Assembly: GCF_050434145.1 (NCBI RefSeq)
Contig: NZ_JBNPVX010000042.1
Coordinates: 1-24,303 of the forward strand
Reading direction: 5' to 3'
DNA length: 24,303 nucleotides
Origin: JAISST01 sp050434145
GTDB lineage: Bacteria; Fusobacteriota; Fusobacteriia; Fusobacteriales; Fusobacteriaceae
Shown here: positions 19,801 to 24,303 of the stretch, one piece after another
Layout of the letters: every line of letters begins with the position of its first letter
Position numbering within the stretch: the first letter of the stretch is position 1
The notes under the pieces: generated by a model
The model's input: the letters and a program-made list of their open reading frames with translations, nothing else
Told to the model about the DNA's origin: nothing
Databases searched by the model: none
Made by a program: the position numbers and the translations under genes

Positions 19801-21140
19801 CCAAGTAAATATCCTGTGACATCTTCCAATGTTCCATCCCAAACTGTATGAATAGCTATTTGACCCTCTCCACCAACATTGTTTAACCCAGAGGAAGACT
19901 CTACATTTCCTGCAACATAAATGCGAATTCCTTTGACATACCATCCATTGCCCCAAGGGTTGCCATAATAATAATTATTTCTCATATAAATAGTATTAGA
20001 ATGTCTAGTCGAGTTGCTAATATAACTACTTCCACCACTCATCTCATTTGGCATATGTCCATCATAAGTTACATATTGATTTGTAGTAGGATCATATCCA
20101 CTAAAAAATACATAATAACCTATACCTGGGTCATCTGTATTATATGTTCCACCTTTTGGATCACCATTCCCTAAATATCCATCTTCATATCTGTTTACAA
20201 CACCTCCAGATGAAGCAAAAGCAAAGTCAGAAAAAGGGTTCGCATTAGGTTCAGTAGGTACTACTTCCACATTAGGTACTGCTGGTTCTGGTACCACCAC
20301 GCTTGCTGGTATTGGTATGTTCATTGTAAGAGAAGGTGTTGTAGGGCTTATGGAAAATGTAGGTATTGTAGGTGATACATTAAGTGATATTGTACCTACA
20401 CTAATATTTTGCTCTGATACATTTATACTTATAGGCATTGGTTGAGGTACAGTCATTGATGGTATTAAAATAGATGGTTGTGATACTGATACTGATACAT
20501 CCACAGATGGTATAGAGTTCAGGTTAGGTGGTGTTATACTTATAGGCATTTTAGGTATGTCAAAGTAGACACTTGGTGCCTTTGGTGTCTGAACTTTTGG
20601 TGATGATGTTGTAGGTATTATTGTTATCTTTGCAATATTATCATAGACTTGTGTATATGAATTCCATTGCTTAGTATTCATAATCCAACCACTACCATTA
20701 TATTCTTTTTTATCTGCTCCACTATATTCTCTTCGCCATATATCATTTATAGTATCAATTCTGTTAGAAGATATCCATTTCTTGCTCTGACTATCAGCTT
20801 TTTTCCAATACAATCCTAACTCTGAAAATAAACTCGGATACCAAGGTTTACTATACCAATCCCCTTCATTAATCAGTGACAACCTGTCCATTTTTAATTG
20901 TTTCAATCTAGACTCATTTTCCTCTAATAATGCCATTATCTCTGATTTCTGAATCTGTATTTTCTCCATTAATAGTGCCTGTGGTTGTATTTCTTGTTCT
21001 TCTTTATCAATAGATGCACCATATCCTATCATACCAGTAATTAGAAAAGAGGTTAATAATGAAATTGTATATCCTATTCTTTTCTTCTTAAGAAATGACT
21101 TCAATGATTTTTCTGCTAAATCTTTTAGATTCTTTTTCAT
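10899..21140 (-). CDS. Giant type V autotransporter adhesin, 3413 aa
   Basis: Paralog of the downstream autotransporter, with the same order of parts. Signal peptide is about residues 1-43 (KNLKDLAEKSLKSFLKKK then a hydrophobic core). A coiled coil spans about 54-92 and ends in the shared motif G-D-[WF]-Y-S-K-P. A Pro/Ser/Val-rich segment spans 175-303, and a Tyr/Trp/Asn-rich non-repetitive head about 304-730. The beta-helix stalk reaches about 2940 and ends in near-perfect 24-residue units. A helical linker (3046-3128) carries ELRGNEYANIQDRM, and the barrel is about 3132-3413. The start follows GGAGG at a 4-base spacing. The barrel ends in MMRLDDY, three residues past the point aligned with the terminal Phe of the paralog, so the C-terminal signature is atypical. 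One Cys (499). Predicted adhesin; ligand unknown. Confidence 0.95.
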   Translation of the reverse strand: MKKNLKDLAEKSLKSFLKKKRIGYTISLLTSFLITGMIGYGASIDKEEQEIQPQALLMEKIQIQKSEIMALLEENESRLKQLKMDRLSLINEGDWYSKPWYPSLFSELGLYWKKADSQSKKWISSNRIDTINDIWRREYSGADKKEYNGSGWIMNTKQWNSYTQVYDNIAKITIIPTTSSPKVQTPKAPSVYFDIPKMPISITPPNLNSIPSVDVSVSVSQPSILIPSMTVPQPMPISINVSEQNISVGTISLNVSPTIPTFSISPTTPSLTMNIPIPASVVVPEPAVPNVEVVPTEPNANPFSDFAFASSGGVVNRYEDGYLGNGDPKGGTYNTDDPGIGYYVFFSGYDPTTNQYVTYDGHMPNEMSGGSSYISNSTRHSNTIYMRNNYYYGNPWGNGWYVKGIRIYVAGNVESSSGLNNVGGEGQIAIHTVWDGTLEDVTGYLLGQSAFVSIETWHGGKITLKNVEVNIKNEDNTIFYIYPTTIKNIHLDNNDFRACKQRGGFDGYLDANISSNKNNIYVQSGASGSFEIKSIGTYKLEGANNTVYSGLGYSANFANLKAGSGLPSWVNTNEIKPSIQMITPVESYGDQNVVLFFNTKMANIPDIWQNNNSDDSILDSAAFIGIYQGQLQINSKIGEYLTINNDTEQTSFGNKDGKLDEGNPKYVEGNIGIYSKSGQRTGIDPIKHLGIPTWMTFYNNDPIHNLEVASLDIRFGKYSKDGIMIAASLGTVIDVANPLSDTSELTNVSGTPIGVTTQIKDGIDINADGKVISSHNDTTNEASTGTILAYAEGVWEQASHKLGSTSILSDTDLSILALEGKSTEINIYADVEMSGRSKEVDGVTSYSIGYMAEKSGIINVFGDTDAKGYGSIIAYAKDDGLVNISGDITAVDDWASADVETAPYLYTNIGALAISPGTLGARINVSGNATINGIGGLASGNNTLIYLNGSNNQINTGINGGLIALNGGKIYFNGGTIRHKEISTGSHDGKIPFYADNASQITFTDDTTIEMYNGAAFYGTTSDYASSVSGSTKYNGMSNVTVKLMDDGINLGSFNNLTVAWTGSSGLTSVLQTITKIHDLDQNGKDWIMSFTDGTFNIISNTNYNIDKLKNVVLEKETVNISSGATLMSTLGNSLMVTSNDSASTNASSIINNYGSINVTGGSAATAAFGAYVNFGQINNEGLINVDVGAGIYGENGSKLINNTTGTITITGSGVGIAARATRVVGGPDDYGTDIGDGTYLIEIKNNGTITTSDDSVGIYADNNSGILGTRNLALITSNKPISVGDDSVGIMMSGVIDGGTLELTSTGGTDITVGENGIGVYGENSDIKLYGTSLNVSVGSNGIGIMTEGDSNLILGTLKLNYTGSLTEDAIGIVYKGTTGKTLANDINLEVTTPAGMTGNATGLYLYNGGTVINSGNITATVGGAYGIITDGVDVTNTGIITTGTSGNIGGIGIYSQNASVTTTGEKLRISGIEAVGIYAVNNGLLSSKTIEIDHGTNNLETTGKKSVGIYIEDNYSNSQLILDNNDNIDLAASTNDTETRVGIYLKNAKNTSNDTLGTISVTGTTATGHNVGIYSEDSYLNQSGTINVTGINNVGIFAESTGSNTNILSLSNSSNINVSTATMADADINVGIYGEGNNVTIVSNNSNFVVGPNAKGMYLNGGSTSILDGNFNFNLSSVSTGKLGVGSYFKGGSYASSTATIKVNSSFSDTDSSGEYVRPIGLYYGTGSTQNAAEIEIVAGSEDAIGMYTLSLTNFANNGDIIINARGIGAYYSNSNMINSGDVYVNAASSYGLFFIGGNSSSRGIVDVNSANSLGVISKGLGTIYNNQGVIETKTSSSIGVAAVDQGYVKNSSSIDIYAGYGAMAMDNGSELELVNGSTIEEKTATTNTYIGASAINGSKITLNGGNIKMLDKSLGIYLSQGETELKSGDIEVGNDGIGVYAVNGSNIDMANYSGKIKIGDSGIAIYSKDSILGTNGTVKVNYSGYSNKGVGIYYASATLSTVVNNSVSVNHIGDNLVSIYADAVSLFNTATQVINEEGIGIYGNNNADIKNSSILSIEGDNSIGIYLDGNSTLSEIGTIQDSVPKSTISDYKIGVYVENGDIIGNTAYDFGADGGIGVYLANNIISYTGVINVKGNGIQHTATDLARPIGLYVGSVVNGTVSTNINVIGTEAIGLYLEEKLGIGANITYNGNITITSLNTAEKGVGAYLSSNTTLTLGSAGSINIGGTENIGFYVDSGATLNVSGGTVTNTADGIFAYIKDGSIVFAAGASPNINYANVIVSGSTGNLTNSTTITVGTSGLQATDGGTAHNTSTGVINSTVQSGMAMAGEGNTTTLINDGSIVLTGDSSVGIYTKGNAQGISTGNVEVGKGGVAYYADLNGIINVSGTTKVDQNGAMFYSSGGTINYTGVDITGANETTIAIVTDSTSVIDFNNKELIVGEGGTGIIVEGSATANNVQNIGKLTVGKDATGIYLDIINNSIVNNNITLDDTNAIGILLTNRGDLNYTGTISSSVVGSKGIISTGSGSVLNSGTINTLGEANVGIYGEDSNSIINQSSGTIEVGIGNTISSAVGIFGRRAAQIINNGLIKIKEYGVAIYGENSAISNNGTISNAIGNNTGIYGVGGSINNTGTITLSEESNGIYLSNGTNLINTGNITVGNTKSSGIYGSGTTNVYHNSGIVTVGKDSVGVASDAGDLLVLTGAQIIAGENSTSIYTVTGTGKNYQNLILDKYGVGMHTKSGVMENYATITLGESSISETPMKISMGMATEDGYIENNGIINVPLKYGVGMASTNGGTVVNNGTINVDGNNAYGIQGLNGSNLENHGIINVNGIDSRGITAIDGTTVLNTGTINVNGAGAEGVYVETGSTVDNQGDIYVNGAGRTGIFVGTNGIIVNEGSIQVSGGGSASITGQGSIINIGDITIDGPTVTIDGITITNTGTITINGALDFNTVNISGNGTHDYVGTINAETFDNGQFIVLSDVTQGSNKDMYIIQYLQGTSNAPNNGNISAISQSVSYVVDIQKDPNDSNIISLVLIKIPYIKMMEGTSATEFAKGLDELYSIASGRELEMFDSLDYISSDDELASTFENELRGNEYANIQDRMQDIQSEFNQAYDDLKHNRIYSKESTKIGVIGTKGESKYRNPSIVNYDQGTIGVMALKEYDTRTYGQKYGWHIGFAQNKFEFDTDSKETAYSLNMGLSYENHLGSDRLKWQVKGDLTVNHHEMDRKMDISDTRYWNNSKYWSGMATVQNKIRYERVDENGRVRAGIQGTFDLGYGRYFDIKEKGDGLHLELPATDMYMIRPGIGADVTFTTRSSKRGGRFSVKGKASVEYELGRVYDDGNKAKFKNTSSGYYRLEEPKKERAIGKYGIEFKYEHKAGNAVSFEISRQEGRRDYTRYGLNFMMRLDDY
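12321..12734 (-). repeat. Tandem 24-residue beta-helix repeats in the 3413-aa autotransporter
   Basis: Residues 2803-2940 consist of four consecutive 24-residue units, each starting N-x-G-x-I and carrying G-[IV] near position 14, followed by shortened units of 22 and 20 residues. Each unit is one predicted turn of a right-handed beta-helix with an Asn ladder. The regular spacing is tighter than in the rest of the stalk, where turns vary in length. The array ends where the pre-barrel region begins. Confidence 0.75.
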
Positions 21141-21297
21141 AGTTCCTCCAATAAATTTAAAACTATTTTTAAATCTTTGTTATTATTTACTAAAAATTAA
21201 ATTAGTTATTTTGATATATCTTCTTAAATCCTTAATTTACAAAAAAATATTTCATTCTCTATTCTTTAAGAAACATATTTTATTAACTTTACAACAA

Positions 21298-21324
21298 AAA
21301 CAAAAAGTTCTTTTTTTAAAGAAC
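21298..21324 (-). terminator. Terminator-like hairpin in the leader of the 3413-aa gene
   Basis: GTTCTTT (21307-21313) and AAAGAAC (21318-21324) form a perfect 7-bp stem with a 4-base loop. On the minus strand it is followed by TTTTTGTTTTTG. It lies 167-184 bases upstream of the start codon and downstream of the best promoter candidate. It could attenuate the leader or end an upstream short transcript. The stem has only four G or C bases, so strength is doubtful. Confidence 0.45.
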
Positions 21325-21400
21325 AATATAGTGTATTCATTGAAAGCTAGGTATATATCATATTTAGATAAATTATTTCGATTCAAACTTATATATTTAT

Positions 21401-21429
21401 ATGATACCATATTACTCTTATGTTGTCAT
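21401..21429 (-). promoter_or_regulatory. Candidate promoter of the 3413-aa autotransporter gene
   Basis: On the minus strand, ATGACA (21424-21429) and TATCAT (21401-21406) are 17 bp apart, and TGG precedes the -10 box as an extended -10. Each hexamer matches five of six consensus bases. Initiation near 21394 would give a leader of about 250 bases that includes the hairpin at 21307-21324. A weaker alternative is TTGAAT/TATGAT at 21357-21386 with an 18-bp spacer. Confidence 0.5.
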
Positions 21430-21535
21430 CAGTTTTTTGTGTTTTACAATGATTTTATCAATAAGAAGTCAAAAAGAATTTATTGTTATTTTAATAGAGC
21501 TATAATTCTTTTTTTGATCTAAAATTTGGATTTAT

Positions 21536-21559
21536 AAAAACAGAACCGATTGTGGCTCT
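21536..21559 (-). terminator. Weak terminator-like hairpin upstream of the promoter candidate
   Basis: On the minus strand AGAGCC (21554-21559) pairs with GGTTCT (21542-21547), including one G-U pair, around a 6-base loop. GTTTTTAT follows. This is one of the few GC-containing patches in the gap. A terminator here would imply a transcript starting between it and the fabK operon end, or protection from read-through. Confidence 0.35.
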
Positions 21560-21773
21560 AGTAATATATTAACTTTAATATAATTTATTCTTTATGATAA
21601 GTATTTAAAATTTTTATGCTAAAAAAACTTCTTATATTTCAATTGGAACACAAGAATTCGTTTTGTACTCTATTTAATTTTGTATTACAAAAGATCTATA
21701 AAAAGAGTTGGTCTAACAATTTTTTCTCATAACAAGCTTTGTAATTGAATCCTTTCTATTCGCTATTTGTATA

Positions 21774-21795
21774 TGCCAGTTAACAAAATAGCTAT
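21774..21795. repeat. 22-bp direct repeat, unit 1
   Basis: Begins TGCCAGTTAA and matches 21849-21870 at 19 of 22 positions in the same orientation. The two starts are 75 bp apart. It lies about 640 bases upstream of the 3413-aa start codon. Confidence 0.6.
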
Positions 21796-21848
21796 CTTAT
21801 ATTTTTGATAATTTCAATTTGGTGTATTTCATTTATTATTTTATCAAT

Positions 21849-21870
21849 TGCCAGTTAATAAAATAAGTAT
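21849..21870. repeat. 22-bp direct repeat, unit 2
   Basis: Begins TGCCAGTTAA and differs from unit 1 at three positions. The G/C-containing TGCCAG core stands out in near-pure A/T surroundings. A pair of regulator-binding sites or a small duplication are both possible. Confidence 0.6.
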
Positions 21871-22018
21871 TTTCTGTATCTAAAAACTTTAGAAATTAAA
21901 TGTCATTTTTTATTTATTATATTTTTGCCGAAATATAACAAATATCATACTTTTCGAGTATTATATAATTTATAAATTTTTATTTTTTGTATTTTATCTT
22001 AAAATATATTGTTATTTT

Positions 22019-22046
22019 TTGACAAATTCATATTTAAATCTATAAA
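22019..22046 (+). promoter_or_regulatory. Possible plus-strand promoter facing the fabK 3' end
   Basis: TTGACA (22019-22024) and TATAAA (22041-22046) are separated by 16 bp on the plus strand. No plus-strand gene follows; a transcript would run into the terminator hairpin at 22150-22181 and then antisense to fabK. With base composition this skewed, chance is a serious alternative. Confidence 0.25.
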
Positions 22047-22142
22047 TTAAATTATTTTTATAATATCACATTTTTTACTTTTTGTCACTACTTTTTTTAT
22101 AACTTATAAAATTATTGTTTTTTGATTATAAAAATTTCAATA

Positions 22143-22181
22143 AATAAAAATTGGTATTAACTATAACATGTCAATACCAAT
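22143..22181 (-). terminator. Intrinsic terminator of the fabK operon
   Basis: On the minus strand, ATTGGTATT (22173-22181) pairs with AATACCAAT (22150-22158) as a perfect 9-bp stem. TTTTATTT follows. It starts about 20 bases past the fabK stop codon, a typical position for a rho-independent terminator. Confidence 0.85.
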
Positions 22182-22201
22182 CCATATTCTTATATTTTTA
22201 A

Positions 22202-23155
22202 TTACTTCCAACTATCAAGTCTTTTTTCAAGTGCAGCTTTCTCTTCTTCCAATTCTCTCATGAAATCTTCTAATATCTCTTTTGTTGTAGTACGTTTATT
22301 TACCATTCCAGCCACTTGACCAGACATTACACTGCCGTAATCAACATCTCCATCGACTACTGCAGCTTTCAAGCGCCCAATCCCTAATTTTTCCAATTCT
22401 TCAACAGAGGCCCCACTTTTTTCAAGTTCCAAATATTGTTTTGCTAATTTATTATATATAATTCTCACTGGATGTCCTGTATAATTCCCAGTGGTAACTG
22501 TAGCCCTATCTCTTGCTTTCAATATTACTTCTTTATAATTATCATGTACTTGACATTCTTCAGCTACTAAGAATTTTGTACCTACTTGTATTCCCTCTGC
22601 TCCTAATGACAATGCTGCTAAAAATTGCTTTCCACCTGCTATTCCACCAGCTGCTATCACTGGTATTTGTACTGCACTTACTATTTGAGGAACCAATGCC
22701 ATTGTGGTAATTTCTCCAATATGTCCCCCTCCTTCTAGTCCTTCTGCTATCACTGCATCTGCTCCTGATCTTTCCATTCTTTTAGCCAATGCTACAGATG
22801 CTACTACAGGTATAACTTTAATTCCTGCAGATTTCAATTTTTCCATATATGGTCCTGGGTTCCCAGCACCAGTTGTTACTACTTTTATATTTTCTTTTAT
22901 ACAAATATCTATTTGTGCTTCTACATGCTCCATCATAAGCATAAGGTTTACCCCAAATGGATTGGTTGTTATTGACTTAGCTATTTTTATTTCTTTTTCT
23001 AATATTTCTGGTGGCATTCCACCACCAGCTATAATACCTAACCCACCATCTTTTGATACGTGACCAGCTAAATGTCCATCTGCTATTCGTGCCATTGCCC
23101 CCTGGATAATAGGGTATTTTATATTAAGTAATTTACATATAGTATTATTCTTCAT
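22202..23155 (-). CDS. fabK: Enoyl-[acyl-carrier-protein] reductase II (FabK), 317 aa
   Basis: Cytoplasmic FMN- and NAD(P)H-dependent enzyme that reduces the enoyl-ACP double bond in the last step of each type II fatty-acid elongation cycle. The sequence shows a complete TIM-barrel of the FabK/nitronate monooxygenase superfamily. It has YPIIQGAMARIADG (14-27), GGLGII (37-42), VVTTGAGNP (92-100), AEGLEGGGHIG (137-147) with the catalytic His expected at 145, VIAAGGIAGG (166-175) and QVGTKF (190-195). These match the FabK subgroup more closely than general nitronate monooxygenases, and 317 aa is close to the roughly 320-aa family norm. The start overlaps the end of the upstream gene by 11 bp, with a GGGGG-rich ribosome-binding site four bases before ATG. 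A nitronate-monooxygenase role is the main alternative. Confidence 0.87.
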   Translation of the reverse strand: MKNNTICKLLNIKYPIIQGAMARIADGHLAGHVSKDGGLGIIAGGGMPPEILEKEIKIAKSITTNPFGVNLMLMMEHVEAQIDICIKENIKVVTTGAGNPGPYMEKLKSAGIKVIPVVASVALAKRMERSGADAVIAEGLEGGGHIGEITTMALVPQIVSAVQIPVIAAGGIAGGKQFLAALSLGAEGIQVGTKFLVAEECQVHDNYKEVILKARDRATVTTGNYTGHPVRIIYNKLAKQYLELEKSGASVEELEKLGIGRLKAAVVDGDVDYGSVMSGQVAGMVNKRTTTKEILEDFMRELEEEKAALEKRLDSWK

Positions 23156-24134
23156 TCTTCCCCCTTAATTCAGAATTCTTCTCAGTTCTGTTTTTAAATT
23201 TTTCAAATACTGGTTTAAATCTGTCAAAAACCTCTTTTACTGAGACAATATCTTTTATTTTCCATACATCTACACCAGCAAAGAATATCCCTCCTTCTTC
23301 ATCCCCATCATGTCCCCTCACTAATCTATCATTTACACAGAATCTTCTATCACATTTTTTCAGACAGTTATTGCATTTTGTTGGTGGATCTTCTGTATTA
23401 TTTAATATTTTCTCTACAAATGGTGATATTATTGCATTTGCTGGTAGCCCAGCAGAGCTTAGTATTTCTACAACATCTCCTTTTTTGCTATCTACATATT
23501 TTTGTTTAAAAGAGTCTGCTACTTCACATTCATGTGTAGCTACAAATCTTGTCCCCATTTGAACTCCATCTGCACCTAATGTTAGCATTCTTTCAGCATC
23601 ATCTGGTTCTATTACTCCACCTGCTCCAAATATAGGTAATTTTATGTTATCTGTTATTTCTTTCACTATATCCCATGAATCTTTTTCTGTTCCTAAATGT
23701 CCACCTGCATTTCCACCTTCTACTATAATTGCATCTGCACCAAGTTTTTCTGATATTTTTGCAAGTTTTAATGAAGATACTATTGGAAATAATTTTACAT
23801 CTGTTCCTTTTATTACCTCAAAAATATCTCTTGAAAATCCAGCTCCAAAAATTACTATATCTATTCCTGATTCTATGGATGCATGGACCAATTCCATGAA
23901 ATTTGATGCTGCTACCATTATATTAACAGCTAAGGCACCACCTTTATTTATTACCAATTCTTTTGCTTTTTTTATTTCTGCTTTTAATTCTTCAATTCCT
24001 AAAGTAGTACCTGCTATTACTCCAATTCCACCTTCGTTAGCTACAGCAGCAGCGAGTCTTGCCATAGACACTCTTATTGCCATACCACCTTGGATTATTG
24101 GGACACTTATATTAAGGTCTCCTATTGTTAGCAT
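23145..24134 (-). CDS. FMN-dependent nitronate monooxygenase / FabK-family oxidoreductase, 329 aa
   Basis: Paralog of the adjacent FabK product, with the same flavin-binding TIM-barrel landmarks: VPIIQGGMAIRVS (11-23), GGIGVIAG (35-42), EGGNAGGHLG (139-148) with His146 at the catalytic position, IFGAGGV (168-174) and QMGTRFVATHEC (192-203). Unlike FabK it has a C-terminal cluster C254-x2-C257-x3-C261-x4-C266, followed by GGIFFAG (281-287). I recall such cysteines in many clostridial nitronate monooxygenase-like proteins; metal binding is plausible but not shown. The substrate cannot be decided: oxidation of alkyl nitronates or an enoyl reductase-like reaction are both possible. AGGAGG lies six bases before ATG. 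It is first in the operon and overlaps fabK by 11 bp, which suggests translational coupling. Confidence 0.85.
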   Translation of the reverse strand: MLTIGDLNISVPIIQGGMAIRVSMARLAAAVANEGGIGVIAGTTLGIEELKAEIKKAKELVINKGGALAVNIMVAASNFMELVHASIESGIDIVIFGAGFSRDIFEVIKGTDVKLFPIVSSLKLAKISEKLGADAIIVEGGNAGGHLGTEKDSWDIVKEITDNIKLPIFGAGGVIEPDDAERMLTLGADGVQMGTRFVATHECEVADSFKQKYVDSKKGDVVEILSSAGLPANAIISPFVEKILNNTEDPPTKCNNCLKKCDRRFCVNDRLVRGHDGDEEGGIFFAGVDVWKIKDIVSVKEVFDRFKPVFEKFKNRTEKNSELRGKNEE

Positions 24135-24191
24135 TATTTACCTCCTAAATATTATTTCAAAATAAATTTTAGCATTTTTTAATTAAATAGT

Positions 24192-24220
24192 AAAGTAGTA
24201 AATTTATCAGGTAGTGTCAA
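24192..24220 (-). promoter_or_regulatory. Candidate promoter of the nitronate monooxygenase-fabK operon
   Basis: A perfect TTGACA (24215-24220, minus strand) lies 17 bp from TACTTT (24192-24197), a poor -10 match. Initiation near 24185 would leave a leader of about 50 bases. No FabT/FapR-like operator is evident to me. The remaining 83 bases to the right edge show no ORF that I can support. Confidence 0.4.
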
Positions 24221-24303
24221 GTTTTTGTAGGGATTTTATCTAAATATTATTTGAGAATCCCATGAAATACGCTATAATTCTTCATTACATATTATATTTT
24301 TAT

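Larger units (their letters stand above)
21141..22201. other. 1.06-kb AT-rich intergenic region without a convincing gene
   Basis: This gap separates the fabK operon from the autotransporters. The only sizeable reading frame (21211-21522, plus strand, 103 codons) begins at TTG with no ribosome-binding site and encodes a low-complexity Ile/Leu/Phe/Lys/Tyr product, so I do not call it. Within the gap I see the fabK terminator, a promoter candidate for the 3413-aa gene, two hairpins with T tracts on the minus strand, and a 22-bp direct repeat. The intergenic repeat at 1-209 and 10602-10813 is absent here. Confidence 0.6.

Noticed and set aside
360..21140. Assigning radD or fap2 names to the autotransporters
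   Set aside because: The domain plan is common to many fusobacterial autotransporters. Without alignment or the neighbouring rad-operon genes, the names would be guesses.
21211..21522. 103-codon plus-strand ORF in the large intergenic gap
   Set aside because: TTG start without a ribosome-binding site, composition of random A/T-rich DNA, and no recognisable domain.
24207..24231. GGTAGTGTCAAGTTTTTG string near the right edge, vaguely like an insertion-sequence end
   Set aside because: No inverted partner, target duplication or transposase is in the window. The TTGACA it contains is adequately explained as a -35 box.

Overview
The window looks like chromosomal DNA of a Fusobacterium-type bacterium. 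It is very AT-rich, with intergenic stretches almost entirely A and T. It carries two giant autotransporters with the fusobacterial-type N-terminus (a lysine-rich KNLKxLAEKSLKxFLKKK segment before the hydrophobic signal core). It also carries enoyl-ACP reductase of the FabK type, the isoform known from fusobacteria and some Firmicutes. The genus is an inference from these families; I cannot name a species.

All four confident genes lie on the minus strand, so transcription runs from the right edge to the left. At the right end is a two-gene operon (24134 to 22202). It holds a 329-aa FMN-dependent nitronate monooxygenase/FabK-family protein with a C-terminal cysteine cluster, followed with an 11-bp overlap by fabK. 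A hairpin terminator closes the operon at about 22143-22181. Next comes a 1.06-kb AT-rich gap without a convincing gene. It contains a good promoter candidate, two terminator-like hairpins and a 22-bp direct repeat. Then come two adjacent, separately terminated type V autotransporter genes of 3413 aa (21140 to 10899) and 3280 aa (10202 to 360), which together fill about 83% of the window.

Both autotransporters share one plan: extended signal peptide, coiled coil, Pro/Val/Thr-rich segment, non-repetitive aromatic-rich head, very long beta-helix stalk of N-x-G-x-I repeats, helical linker, and a C-terminal beta-barrel of about 285 residues. Their N-termini are clearly paralogous, while their heads look unrelated. 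This fits two surface adhesins with a common anchor and different binding tips.

The most notable non-coding signal is a roughly 210-bp intergenic sequence present twice, at 1-209 and at 10602-10813. Each copy lies just beyond the end of one autotransporter gene. The second copy lies 400-600 bp upstream of the 3280-aa gene. The copy at the left edge therefore predicts a further autotransporter paralog just outside the window, in a tandem array. The fabK operon is metabolic (fatty-acid synthesis and flavin chemistry) and has no evident functional link to the adhesins.
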